Of a stretch of 64,000 nucleotides of DNA, positions 47,722-56,301 are shown one piece after another. This DNA is from Flavipsychrobacter sp. (lineage in GTDB: Bacteria > Bacteroidota > Bacteroidia > Chitinophagales > Chitinophagaceae). The notes under the pieces were generated by a model. It was given only the letters and a program-made list of their open reading frames with translations. It searched no databases and had not been told where the DNA came from. The stretch covers positions 55,483 through 119,482 of the forward strand of contig JAJNBJ010000014.1 of NCBI GenBank assembly GCA_021155965.1, read 5' to 3'. Each line of letters begins with the position of its first letter. The stretch's first letter is position 1. Position numbers and translations under genes: made by a program.

Positions 47722-49290
47722 ATGGTTGATTTTCTGAAAAAGAGGTGGGTTTTGTTGCTGGTTTTGATCACGTTTGTATTATGTAAGCTGCCTCATTTAC
47801 AGGTTGCTTATTACTGGGATGAAAGCTGGCCGTACGCTGTGGCGATCAAGGCTATGTTCAATCATGGGCCAAGCCTAATGCCCGGTGTACTTGATCCTGA
47901 GTTTTCACGTGGTCATCCTCTCTTTTTTCATGCAGCAGCTGCAACGTGGATGCAGCTATTTGGAGACTCTCACGTATCAGTACATTCTTTCGCACTGCTT
48001 ATTTCTTTGTTGTTGCTGGTTGTTGTGTACGAGGCTGGTCTGAAATTGTTTGATGAGCGGGTAGCGTGCATTAGTATAATACTGGTTGCTACACAGGTGA
48101 TCTTTTTTGTTCAGTCGGCATTTTTATTGCCTGAGATGTTGGTGGCCTTTCTTTCATTTCTGAGCATATATGCTTATACACGACAGAAGTATTTGGTCGT
48201 AGCCGTTTCGCTGGCAATGCTTTTTTACACTAAAGAAAGCGGGCTGATCACCGGTTTTGTGATCGGGATACATGCGTTGATCATGTTGTTCAATAGAAGT
48301 ATACCGCTAATTGTGCGGTTGCGTGGTGTTATGTCTGTTGCTGTTCCTTGCGTATTAATAGGTATTTTTTTTCTGATACAGAAACAGGTGCATGGATGGT
48401 ACATCTTTCCCCTGCACAGTGATCTTATAGAGCATAAATGGGACAGTTTCTGGTATTGCTTCCAGGTAAATGCTCTGACCACTATGTTTGAAAGAGATAA
48501 CAGGTACATGTACTTCCTGCTGCTGAGCGCATTGTCAATATTGGCAGCGGTAATAAAAAAGAACTACTGGTACCTGATTCTATTTTTCCCATGTATAGTT
48601 ATCGGTTACTGCCTTATAGATAAAGACTTGGTGAGAATACTGTCTGGTGTTCCATTTCTTTTCCTGGTCATCTTATCGGTCGCAGCTACATTGCATGTTT
48701 TCACAAAGTTGAATGTGTTTGAAACGGGGCAGCAAAAGCAGTTCGTTGTGCTTCTGTTTGTTTTTATTTTTTGCTTCCTGTGTTTCTCATCAACTATTTT
48801 TTTTACACCGAGGTATTTATTAACAACTATCGTATCGGTGCTATTCATTACATCTGTTCTTTTTGCAGCGTTGATAAAGCGGACCTTCAAACACGTGTAT
48901 TATGCTGTTTTAGTGCTCATATTACTTACAGGCGTATATAGTTTCAAAACCAGTGACAGCTATGGAGATGCCGACATGGGCGCATTTGATGCCATTGACG
49001 TGCAGCAACATGTTGTAGATTACATGGAACAAAACAAATACTATGACAAAGCGATCGGCTGTAAGTTCCTGGGATTTAAAAATCTAACTGAAGTGAGATG
49101 CGGCTTTTTAAGGTCAGGGAGGGCCTTTACTAATGTAAAGTGGGACATAAACGGTTATACAGACTACGCAATATTTGATAATATTGAAAATGATGCCCGG
49201 CACAGTAGGGTAAAGAAAGATACGACCCTTAAGCTTGTATACAGGTACCAGAAAGGCAAGATGTGGGCCGAAGTGTATGGCAGGAAATAG
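47722..49290 (+). CDS. GT-C family membrane glycosyltransferase (PMT-like), second copy
   Basis: A 522-residue membrane protein with about eleven helices. After helix 1 the catalytic-loop motif YYWDESWPYAVAIKAMFNHG holds the acidic pair typical of PMT/ArnT-type enzymes. FSRGHPLFFHAAAATWMQLF resembles the region shared with the divergent neighbour. A C-terminal soluble part follows from about 420. The substrate is unknown. The two GT-C proteins are only distantly similar, so they are not a recent duplication. Its stop directly abuts the convergent ketosynthase-like gene stop. Confidence 0.82.
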   Translation: MVDFLKKRWVLLLVLITFVLCKLPHLQVAYYWDESWPYAVAIKAMFNHGPSLMPGVLDPEFSRGHPLFFHAAAATWMQLFGDSHVSVHSFALLISLLLLVVVYEAGLKLFDERVACISIILVATQVIFFVQSAFLLPEMLVAFLSFLSIYAYTRQKYLVVAVSLAMLFYTKESGLITGFVIGIHALIMLFNRSIPLIVRLRGVMSVAVPCVLIGIFFLIQKQVHGWYIFPLHSDLIEHKWDSFWYCFQVNALTTMFERDNRYMYFLLLSALSILAAVIKKNYWYLILFFPCIVIGYCLIDKDLVRILSGVPFLFLVILSVAATLHVFTKLNVFETGQQKQFVVLLFVFIFCFLCFSSTIFFTPRYLLTTIVSVLFITSVLFAALIKRTFKHVYYAVLVLILLTGVYSFKTSDSYGDADMGAFDAIDVQQHVVDYMEQNKYYDKAIGCKFLGFKNLTEVRCGFLRSGRAFTNVKWDINGYTDYAIFDNIENDARHSRVKKDTTLKLVYRYQKGKMWAEVYGRK

Positions 49291-49824
49291 TTAATTCCGT
49301 GTAGCCCAGAATAACTGAATATCGGGGCCATTATCCGAAACATCAGCCCAACCGCACAGGCATGCTTCAAGGTCATTGTTTTTGAAAAGCTGGCCGGCTG
49401 CAAACAAGATCTCTTCTTTATCAAACTGCTCACTCACCATGCACAGCTGTGCGCCTTTGAAACCGTGCCGGATACAGATCTCGCCGAGCATGATGTTGGG
49501 CAAGGTATAAACGAATAAAGCCGGACTGGGCATTGCTATTGTATCAAGGTAGCGCTTATCTACATCGATGCAGCCGTGATTGGTTGCCAGCACAATGCCT
49601 GTTCTGTTTTTATCAAGTTCTTTGTAGCCAGGATGTTCGGATAGCAATAATTCTGCCCCGGCGAAAGCCCATTTGCAGAGCTTATCCATTTTAAAGAACT
49701 TGGGATAATTCCATTTGAAACTGTGGTATAGGTCTTCAGGGGAAAGGGCTTCTTTCCCCTGAAGTAATACGTTGTTGCGCATTACCATTTCTTTGTTCAT
49801 CACCACGCTATGAGTAATCACCAT
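49291..49824 (-). CDS. truncated beta-ketoacyl-synthase-like protein
   Basis: A 177-residue protein with the N-terminal half of a ketosynthase fold: GIVLATNHGCIDVDKRYLDT and SPALFVYTLPNIMLGEICIR resemble the KAS block before the nucleophile. AQLCMVSEQFD holds the only Cys near the expected catalytic position. The second half with the two catalytic His residues is absent, so it cannot be a complete condensing enzyme. Short KAS-like proteins of this kind occur in flexirubin and aryl-polyene clusters of Bacteroidota. It follows the FAD-dependent gene by 9 nt, in one operon. Confidence 0.75.
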   Translation of the reverse strand: MVITHSVVMNKEMVMRNNVLLQGKEALSPEDLYHSFKWNYPKFFKMDKLCKWAFAGAELLLSEHPGYKELDKNRTGIVLATNHGCIDVDKRYLDTIAMPSPALFVYTLPNIMLGEICIRHGFKGAQLCMVSEQFDKEEILFAAGQLFKNNDLEACLCGWADVSDNGPDIQLFWATRN

Positions 49825-49833
49825 GGTCGCGAA

Positions 49834-51075
49834 TTATGCCATTGTTTTTTTAGCAACAATGAAGTTGGACAGGGTGCGTACATTCTTCTCGTGCTTTGCA
49901 ACAAATGGATTTGTTTCGTCCCACACATAGCCTGCAAGCACTGAGCATATCTGCGACATAATAGTTTTATCCGGGTCTTGTGCAAAGAAGATATTGAACA
50001 GCGAACCATCGTACCAGCCATTTACATAGGTGCGGAATACATCAATGCCTTTCATCATCGGTTCCATATATTCGCTCTTCCATTCTATTGTTTCACCCTT
50101 GAGGTGGCGTATAACTAATTTAGCGGCCATCTGTGAGGACACAGAAGCCAGCGTGACGCCGGATGAGAAAACAGGATCGAGGAATTCGGTAACATTGCCT
50201 GTAAGCACAAAGCCGTTGCCATAAAAAGTATCGGTTGTTACGCTCCAGCTTTGCAGGAACTTTGGCTCTTCCCATATAAGCTCTGATCCGCCAAACCGGT
50301 CCGCAATATCGGGCTCGGCGGCTATAAGGTTCTTAATTTGTTCTGTAAGGGTGCCTTTATATTGATCAAAAAACTCAGGATCGCCGACATAGCCGAGGGA
50401 AGTAACGCCCGTAGAGAAAGGTATTACCCATATCCATGTTTTGGGGTTATGCACATAGATAACGATACGGTTCGGTTCATGGGCTTCGTTCCTTTTCGGG
50501 TCGGTAAAGTGGCCGAACACGGCTTTACGCGGAGGCATGGATGACTGTCGCTCCAGGCCAAACATGCGTGGTATAACCCGGCCGTAACCGCTGCCATCAA
50601 CTATGAACTTAGCTTTGATCGTGTGCGCATTACCTGCTGCATCTTTTACAGTTGTAACAGAATGGCCGTTGTCCGATATCTCGATATTGGTTACTTCCAT
50701 TTCGTAATCAACAGATATACCTTTCTTAGCACATTCATCAGCCAATGTTTTATCAAAGTCGGCACGGGGCACCTGCCACGTCCATTGCCAGCCTTTGGTA
50801 TACTGATTTGAGAAATTGAAATCACATATTTCTCCCCCCATCACAAACTTGGCCCCATCCTTACGCTGAAAATTCTTTGCTTTCACAGCATCCAGCAATT
50901 CTGCTTCTTCGAGCGCTTCCATGCAGCGGGGTAATAAGCTCTCACCAATAACAAAGCGTGGGAAACGCATTTTCTCTACTATCTGAACTGAATATCCTGC
51001 CTTGTGGATTATTGATGCGGCAATAGTTCCGGCAGGCCCGGCACCAATAACTAGTACATCTGCTTCTTGCTTCAT
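49834..51075 (-). CDS. FAD-dependent oxidoreductase of the halogenase/geranylgeranyl-reductase type
   Basis: A 413-residue flavoprotein. The dinucleotide-binding motif VLVIGAGPAGTIAAS opens it, RFPRFVIGESLLPRCMEALE is the phenolic-hydroxylase/halogenase-type second motif, and GNGFVLTGNVTEFLDPVFSS is the FAD ribityl-binding region. The tryptophan-halogenase WxWxIP-like motif appears as WIWVIPF. Related genes in flexirubin clusters act on the aryl-polyene head group. Whether this one halogenates, hydroxylates or reduces cannot be read. It lies between the methyltransferase (35 nt upstream) and the KAS-like gene. Confidence 0.85.
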   Translation of the reverse strand: MKQEADVLVIGAGPAGTIAASIIHKAGYSVQIVEKMRFPRFVIGESLLPRCMEALEEAELLDAVKAKNFQRKDGAKFVMGGEICDFNFSNQYTKGWQWTWQVPRADFDKTLADECAKKGISVDYEMEVTNIEISDNGHSVTTVKDAAGNAHTIKAKFIVDGSGYGRVIPRMFGLERQSSMPPRKAVFGHFTDPKRNEAHEPNRIVIYVHNPKTWIWVIPFSTGVTSLGYVGDPEFFDQYKGTLTEQIKNLIAAEPDIADRFGGSELIWEEPKFLQSWSVTTDTFYGNGFVLTGNVTEFLDPVFSSGVTLASVSSQMAAKLVIRHLKGETIEWKSEYMEPMMKGIDVFRTYVNGWYDGSLFNIFFAQDPDKTIMSQICSVLAGYVWDETNPFVAKHEKNVRTLSNFIVAKKTMA

Positions 51076-51110
51076 AAATCACTAATTCAAACTTGTATTA
51101 CTAAATGCTA

Positions 51111-52199
51111 TTACTTCTTTAATTCCAGAATGGTATGGCTGAGGCCAATATTATCTACCTGCCGCACTATTTTAAAACCTGTTTCCCCGATGAGTTTTAT
51201 GTAGACCTGGCTATCATACATCTGGCTGTTGCCATTTGCCATGGTAGTAAAGTATAACGACGACATCTGCAGGCTGAAAGCAGAACCATCGAAACGCTGG
51301 CAATCCCAGAAGGTTTCATTGATGAAAACGCTGCCATTCTCAGGCAATGCTTCATAGCATTTTTTAAGGATACCTACTATTTCGCGGTCTGCAAAGCAAT
51401 CAAGGAACTGGCTCATGAACATAACGTCATAACCTTCAGGCAGCTTCAATGAATTATCGAGGATATTGTGCGGGTGGAATGTAGCCCTGTCAGCAAGGCC
51501 GGCGGCTTCGAGGTTTTTCTTAGCTACATCCAACTGTATCTGCAGGTCCACAAGGCCCATTTGTACTTCGCTATTGTAGTTGAGGCAGGCTGTGGCCCAT
51601 TTGCCGGTGTTAGCGCCAATGTCCAGTATCTTTTTTGGGTTGCGCTCAAACACCAGCGGCAGTATCTCGGGGAATGCCTGGTCTGAATAATAATGGTCGA
51701 AAGCAAACCAGCTTGTTTTTGCAGGTTCGGGCAAAATAGACAGCCCCTGGTAAATGGTATCCCATGGGCCCAGGTGCCTGAGGCCTACGGGCTTACCCTG
51801 CATGATACTTGCTTCGAGGTCTTTGGCGCCATCGTAGCACACATCACGCATAAAGTCTGTATTGATGCGCGCCATCGGGTGGTTAATGAACACATGCCCC
51901 GTTTTTGATAAAAAGTATTTACCATCCCTGCGCACCAGCAGGCCAATACCCAGGCCGGCTTCCATAAGGATCCTTACACCATAATAAGGCATGTTTACAT
52001 TAGCCGTTACTTCTTCTATGGTGCATCCGTTGGTGCGGGTATTGTCTACGTAGCTCAGTATTCCCTTATCCCTTAGCAGAATAGAAGCCTGGAATATGTA
52101 TGGGGCAAATGCTATGTATTGCGCATCCCTTACGGCAACTACCGCAGGTTTGTTATCGTCTTCGAATAAGCGCCGCTGTTTTTTTTCCGTTACTTCCAA
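51111..52199 (-). CDS. SAM-dependent methyltransferase with winged-helix N-domain
   Basis: A 362-residue O-methyltransferase-like enzyme. The N-terminal part (YIAFAPYIFQASILLRDKGI, then SYVDNTRTNGCTIEEVTANV) is a helix-turn-helix dimerisation domain as in plant/actinobacterial O-methyltransferases. The SAM motif I is KKILDIGANTGKWATACLNY near residue 190. DVMFMSQFLDCFADREI and GSVFINETFWDCQRFDG follow. Start is TTG 52199: an in-frame TAA lies just upstream and no ATG is close. It is first of the three-gene flexirubin-like operon and probably methylates a phenolic head group. Confidence 0.85.
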   Translation of the reverse strand: MEVTEKKQRRLFEDDNKPAVVAVRDAQYIAFAPYIFQASILLRDKGILSYVDNTRTNGCTIEEVTANVNMPYYGVRILMEAGLGIGLLVRRDGKYFLSKTGHVFINHPMARINTDFMRDVCYDGAKDLEASIMQGKPVGLRHLGPWDTIYQGLSILPEPAKTSWFAFDHYYSDQAFPEILPLVFERNPKKILDIGANTGKWATACLNYNSEVQMGLVDLQIQLDVAKKNLEAAGLADRATFHPHNILDNSLKLPEGYDVMFMSQFLDCFADREIVGILKKCYEALPENGSVFINETFWDCQRFDGSAFSLQMSSLYFTTMANGNSQMYDSQVYIKLIGETGFKIVRQVDNIGLSHTILELKK

Positions 52200-52871
52200 A
52201 ACAATGAGTTATAAACTATTGGCTTGTTCCGCCAGCCAAATATCAACAATAATAATATCCCTCCCGGAACACAAAGGGAACGCAAGATACTGATGTTGCC
52301 GCAAACAAAAATGGTGAAAGCAAGGAAAATGCGGTGAACGCAGTCCGAGTGCCTGAACTTTTTTTTGGGACAACAGGTATATGTATAGTATATTGATCAT
52401 TAATTGTTTAATTATATTTTTTTGCGACTATTTGCGCATGCGTTGCGCAAATAGTGATTGATTCTCAATTGCCTCATCCCTAAACAAGTATACTGTCGTC
52501 AGATGATCCCGGGTTAAATTATTTAACCGCAAGGCGGGGAGTAAAGAAAATCGCAAAGTTGTTGTTGTGCTGCATAGTAATTGGGGTTGTTGCCCCTCCT
52601 TTGCTGTAATAGCTCCGGCGGGCAAGTATGTAAAGTTACGCATGACGGTTGCGGCGGAAAAATAAAAGAATCATGACGGTTGTACCGTCATGGGAAATAG
52701 TTATCGCTACCAGAACGGGTTTCGGCGGTTTGTGAATTTATTTTGTATTGAAAATTTTTTTTTGGAAAATCGTGTGGCGCAAGCGGTGCTTTTTTTGAGT
52801 ATATTGCTTTTAAGCGCAGTATGCAGCATCTGCAATGAAATGGATGCGAAATGTGGAATAAATAATGTGCA
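52200..52871. other. 670-bp non-coding region with several inverted repeats
   Basis: Three strong elements are visible. ACTATTTGCGCA/TGCGCAAATAGT (52427-52455) is a perfect 12-bp stem with a 5-nt loop. GGTTAAAT-T-ATTTAACC (52512-52528) is a palindrome. CATGACGGT-TGT-ACCGTCATG (52672-52692) is a perfect 9-bp stem whose left arm also occurs alone at 52641-52649. Degenerate CGCAA(A)G words near 52270-52345 and 52529-52560 resemble a dispersed Bacteroidota intergenic repeat. The 61-codon frame at 52690-52875 shows no convincing coding signal. Confidence 0.5.
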
Positions 52872-53612
52872 ATGAAAATACGGCTCGCTTTATTGCTGCT
52901 ATTGTTTTCTTCGTTTTCGGTGCCAAGGCCCGGGGCAAAGGTTATTTATAAAATGTACCACCGGTACCATGGTAAGTGGCAGCGTACCCTGAAATTTACA
53001 CAGCATACTGAAAAATACCGCAACGACAGCCTGGTAAGCACGGAAACATGGTATGAGACGATAGTGTACCCCAACCTGTTCCGTATAGACTTCGGGAACC
53101 CCGCGGATGGCAACTGCCTGGTTTTCCGCTATGATTCCGTGTACCGCTTCAAAATGCACGAATTAGTGAGTGCAAAGCAAAACCGCAGTGAGCTGGTATA
53201 CCTGATAGGTGGCATGTACTTTGAAAACGAGCCTGCTGCCGCCGCAAAACGGATTGCCGCCATGGGGTATGACCTGGGCAAGACCCATAAAACAGTATGG
53301 AACGGGCGGAAAGCGATGGTGATAGGATCACTGAATGATACAGCGCATGAAAACCAATTGTATGTGGCGCTGGATAACTACAATGTGCTGCGGACGGTGA
53401 AATATGATAACGGCAGGAAGCAGGAAGTGATCTTTGATAAGCACATAAAGGCAGGCGGGGGATGGAGCGAAACGCTGGTGACTTTTTACACAAACGGGCA
53501 CCTGACCCAAAAAGAGATATACCGGGATGTAATTGCCAACGATGATATAGATACTGCCCTGTTCCACCCGGCCACACTTTGGCAAAGCCATTGGTACAAG
53601 ACTGGGGAATAA
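52872..53612 (+). CDS. secreted protein, LolA-like/DUF-type
   Basis: A 246-residue exported protein: MKIRLALLLLLFSSFSVPRP gives a signal peptide without Cys. The mature part is an almost entirely antiparallel beta structure (TLKFTQHTEKYRNDSLVSTE, NLFRIDFGNPADGNCLVFRY, NYNVLRTVKYDNGRKQEVIF). It resembles LolA/LolB half-barrels that bind lipid, but no diagnostic motif is present. A periplasmic lipid-related role is a guess from fold only. It is followed by REP-like hairpins and the convergent lepB gene. Confidence 0.65.
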   Translation: MKIRLALLLLLFSSFSVPRPGAKVIYKMYHRYHGKWQRTLKFTQHTEKYRNDSLVSTETWYETIVYPNLFRIDFGNPADGNCLVFRYDSVYRFKMHELVSAKQNRSELVYLIGGMYFENEPAAAAKRIAAMGYDLGKTHKTVWNGRKAMVIGSLNDTAHENQLYVALDNYNVLRTVKYDNGRKQEVIFDKHIKAGGGWSETLVTFYTNGHLTQKEIYRDVIANDDIDTALFHPATLWQSHWYKTGE

Positions 53613-53635
53613 ATTCCAGCTATGGCTCTTTGAAT

Positions 53636-53772
53636 GCCTGTTGCAAACAGGCTGAATTTGTGAGACACGAGAGCGCTTCGCTAACTCTCGCGCCAGTGGG
53701 AATTACACTCATTGAACATTTCGGCTAAAGCCAGGATTTATTAATCATTAGTCCCCGACCTGAAGGCCGGGG
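53636..53772. repeat. cluster of REP-like hairpins
   Basis: GCCTGTT-GCA-AACAGGC (53636-53652), CGAGAG...CTCTCG (53668-53690) and CCCCGACCT-GA-AGGCCGGGG (53753-53772, one mismatch) lie in the 206-bp gap between two convergent genes. CGGCTAAAGCC at 53722-53732 and the last hairpin resemble a dispersed intergenic element I recall from other Bacteroidota. Confidence 0.55.
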
Positions 53773-53818
53773 CTACTGATATATTTAGTGTGCTTTCAAT
53801 GGCCAATTGGTATAATAC

Positions 53819-55009
53819 CTACTTTTCCAATGAATGTATGCCACGGAACAGGCGCGTCCAGCGCATATCCTTCAGCATGCCATCCTGGCCATAGCTGAGC
53901 CATACGAACCATGCTTTACCTACCACATGGTCTTCGGGCACAAAGCCCCAATAGCGCGAGTCGAGGGAGTTGTGGCGGTTGTCGCCCATCATCCAGTAAT
54001 AATTCATTTTGAAAGTATAGGAAGTTGCCTCTTTACCATTAATAATGAATTTGCCGTCCTGCTCATCCAGGGTATTCAATTCATAGTTCCGGATGATGCG
54101 GCGGTAGAGCGCAATGTTTTGTGGCGTAAGCGCAACGGTCACCCCTTTTTTAGGAATGGTGAGGGGGCCAAAATTATCGCGGTTCCATTTGAAGTTGGCA
54201 GTATCCTGCGGGAATACCCATTCGCCCGGTTCGGTTGGCGATGCACCTGCCTGCTCGTGGAGGTAAAGGTCTACCGACACAACGTTAGGCGCTTTACGTG
54301 CAGCTTCCACCTGGCTATTCTCCAGGCTCGTGAAGTACATGCCCGCCATCTGGTATGGTGGTTCCACATCATCGTTGAGCAATGGGGCTTTGCCGTTGGT
54401 CTTTATTACATAGGTAAGTTTTGAGTGTGGGTACAGGGCAGCGGGTTTACCATCTATATAAATAAGCCCGTTCTTTATTTCCAACACATCGCCGGGCACG
54501 GCCACGCAGCGTTTGATGTAGTTCTCTTTCTTATCAACCGGACGGGTAATAATAGGCCTGGTATTGACAACAGCATTGCGCCCGAATACACGGCATTCGC
54601 GGTAATAGTCGCCATCGGCGGGATTATCTGCAAGCACTGTATCACCGGCAGGGTAGTTAAATACCACAACATCATTACGTTCCACATCACCAAAGCCGGG
54701 CCACCTGTGGTAGCCCCACTGCACAGATTCAGTATAAGATTTGCCCCCTGTAAAAGGCATAGTGTTGTGTACGAGCGGAACAGCAACCGGCGTCATGGGA
54801 ATACGTGGGCCATAAGCCAGCTTGCTTACGAACAGGTAGTCGTTCACCAGCATGGTGCCTTCCATAGAGCCGGTGGGTATGGTATAGGCCTCGAACAGGA
54901 AGGTGCGTATAAGGGTAGCAGCTACGATAGCAAATACTGCGGCATCGAGCCACTCGCGCCAAACGGGTTTTTTCTTTTTAACAGTATCTTTTTTTCTCCA
55001 GAATGCCAT
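53819..55009 (-). CDS. lepB: signal peptidase I
   Basis: A 396-residue type I signal peptidase. A cytoplasmic Lys/Arg-rich start and a transmembrane helix (about 20-38) lead to box B TIPTGSMEGTM with nucleophile Ser48. Box C is DYLFVSKLAYG, and box D NYIKRCVAVPGDVLEI contains catalytic Lys166. Box E MMGDNRHNSLDSRYWGFVPE is near the end. The stretch between boxes C and D and a further insertion make it longer than E. coli LepB, as usual in Bacteroidota. It cleaves Sec-type signal peptides such as those of the T9SS cargo here. Confidence 0.95.
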   Translation of the reverse strand: MAFWRKKDTVKKKKPVWREWLDAAVFAIVAATLIRTFLFEAYTIPTGSMEGTMLVNDYLFVSKLAYGPRIPMTPVAVPLVHNTMPFTGGKSYTESVQWGYHRWPGFGDVERNDVVVFNYPAGDTVLADNPADGDYYRECRVFGRNAVVNTRPIITRPVDKKENYIKRCVAVPGDVLEIKNGLIYIDGKPAALYPHSKLTYVIKTNGKAPLLNDDVEPPYQMAGMYFTSLENSQVEAARKAPNVVSVDLYLHEQAGASPTEPGEWVFPQDTANFKWNRDNFGPLTIPKKGVTVALTPQNIALYRRIIRNYELNTLDEQDGKFIINGKEATSYTFKMNYYWMMGDNRHNSLDSRYWGFVPEDHVVGKAWFVWLSYGQDGMLKDMRWTRLFRGIHSLEK

Positions 55010-55029
55010 GAGGTGTGTAAAATAGGTTT

Positions 55030-55037
55030 CAAAAGTA
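55030..55037 (-). promoter_or_regulatory. -7 element of lepB
   Basis: The minus strand reads TACTTTTG, 20 nt before the lepB ATG. Further upstream lies the CCCTTTAGGGG motif (plus-strand 55103-55113). Confidence 0.45.
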
Positions 55038-55126
55038 ACAAACTCCCCTGCATTTTATTGTATGGCCGAAACATTACAGGGTATTTTAACATTTGTCCCA
55101 AACCCCTAAAGGGCCTTATTTTAATA

Positions 55127-56296
55127 TCAGTCAATAAATAGCTCAACGGCTATTTTATCTGCAAAGAGTTTTCCTGCGTTTGTGAGCAATAACACCCTGC
55201 CATCCTGCCGGAGCCATTTTTTCTCCCGGAAGAGGTGGCTGCTTTTTTCTACCTGTTGGGCAAAACTGCTATCCCATTCATTGGCTATTTTATCCAGGTC
55301 GCAGCCCCACATGGTGCGGAGTGAGGTCATAATGTATTCGTTCAGGTGCTGGATAGGGGTTAGCTGTTCTTGCTCAAATGCCAGTTTTTTATCCTGTAAG
55401 ATACTTTTGGCGTACAGGGCATTGTTGGCAACATTCCATCCCCGTGAAGTGCCATTGAAGGAATGGGCGGAAGGGCCAATTCCTAAGTAAGGCAGCCCAC
55501 GCCAGTAATTGGTATTATGAACAGCATAGCTTCCCGGCAGGGCGAAGTTGGATATTTCGTATTGTTCAAATCCCATAGCGGTCGCCTGGTCTACTAATAG
55601 CTCAAACTGACCGGCTGCCTGTTCCGGATCAACAGGTGCGGTTTTCCTGTTCATTATATTATGGTGCAGGGCAGTTTTTTCTTCTACCGTTAGCGCATAG
55701 GCCGAGAAGTGGGGGATAGACAACTCTTTAACCTTTGAAAGGTTAGACTTCCATGCAGCATCTGTTAATCCCGGAGTACCGTATATAAAGTCTATGGTGA
55801 TATTGCTGAACCCGGCATCCTGGGCTGCCTTGATGGCGTAGTCGGCCTGGCCGGCGTTGTGGGCACGGTGCATGTAAACCAAGTCCTCGTCCCTGAAAGA
55901 CTGAACGCCGATGCTGAAACGGTCAACAGGTGTATTTCTTAAAGACTTTAAATAGGCTATTTCCAGGTCATCGGGGTTAGCTTCCAGTGTAAACTCCTTT
56001 ATGTGCTGAACGGGATAGTGCTGCATAATAGTTTCATACAGCCTGTTTATTTCATCGGCAGTTAATAATGATGGTGTGCCACCTCCTATGTAGATAGTTT
56101 CAATTGCTGCTCCATTCAAATAGTCTTTGCGTAGTTCGAGCTCTTTAGTTATTGCCTGAAGTACCTCATTCTTATACCTTAATGAGGTGGAAAAATGGAA
56201 GTTACAATAGACGCACGCTTGCTTACAAAATGGTATATGTAGGTAAATACCGGCTGTTGGGGCAGTTTTTTGGTGTTTTTTGGCGAATTCGGGCAT
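55127..56296 (-). CDS. hemW: radical SAM heme chaperone HemW
   Basis: A 389-residue HemW/HemN-like protein. ATG 56296 is chosen because a TACCTTTG -7 box lies 5 nt upstream and GIYLHIPFCKQACVYCNFHF starts soon after; the longer frame to 56425 is not supported. The CxxxCxxC motif binds the 4Fe-4S cluster. IYIGGGTPSLL, RFSIGVQSFRDEDL and IDFIYGTPG follow. The lack of the extra Cys of true HemN (CNFHF rather than CxxCxC) and the C-terminal LGIGPSAHSF support a heme chaperone role, not coproporphyrinogen oxidase activity. It is alone between lepB and a divergent lysozyme-like gene. Confidence 0.9.
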   Translation of the reverse strand: MPEFAKKHQKTAPTAGIYLHIPFCKQACVYCNFHFSTSLRYKNEVLQAITKELELRKDYLNGAAIETIYIGGGTPSLLTADEINRLYETIMQHYPVQHIKEFTLEANPDDLEIAYLKSLRNTPVDRFSIGVQSFRDEDLVYMHRAHNAGQADYAIKAAQDAGFSNITIDFIYGTPGLTDAAWKSNLSKVKELSIPHFSAYALTVEEKTALHHNIMNRKTAPVDPEQAAGQFELLVDQATAMGFEQYEISNFALPGSYAVHNTNYWRGLPYLGIGPSAHSFNGTSRGWNVANNALYAKSILQDKKLAFEQEQLTPIQHLNEYIMTSLRTMWGCDLDKIANEWDSSFAQQVEKSSHLFREKKWLRQDGRVLLLTNAGKLFADKIAVELFID

Positions 56297-56301
56297 CGTT
56301 A

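Noticed and set aside
51111..52199. Upstream ATG start for the methyltransferase
   Set aside because: An in-frame TAA directly precedes the TTG start and no in-frame ATG is available.
52690..52875. 61-codon frame with a hydrophobic end (VLFLSILLLSAVCSIC)
   Set aside because: It starts inside a hairpin, contains a poly-Phe/Leu stretch from AT-rich DNA and has no promoter box; it may only be a shadow of the leader of the next gene.
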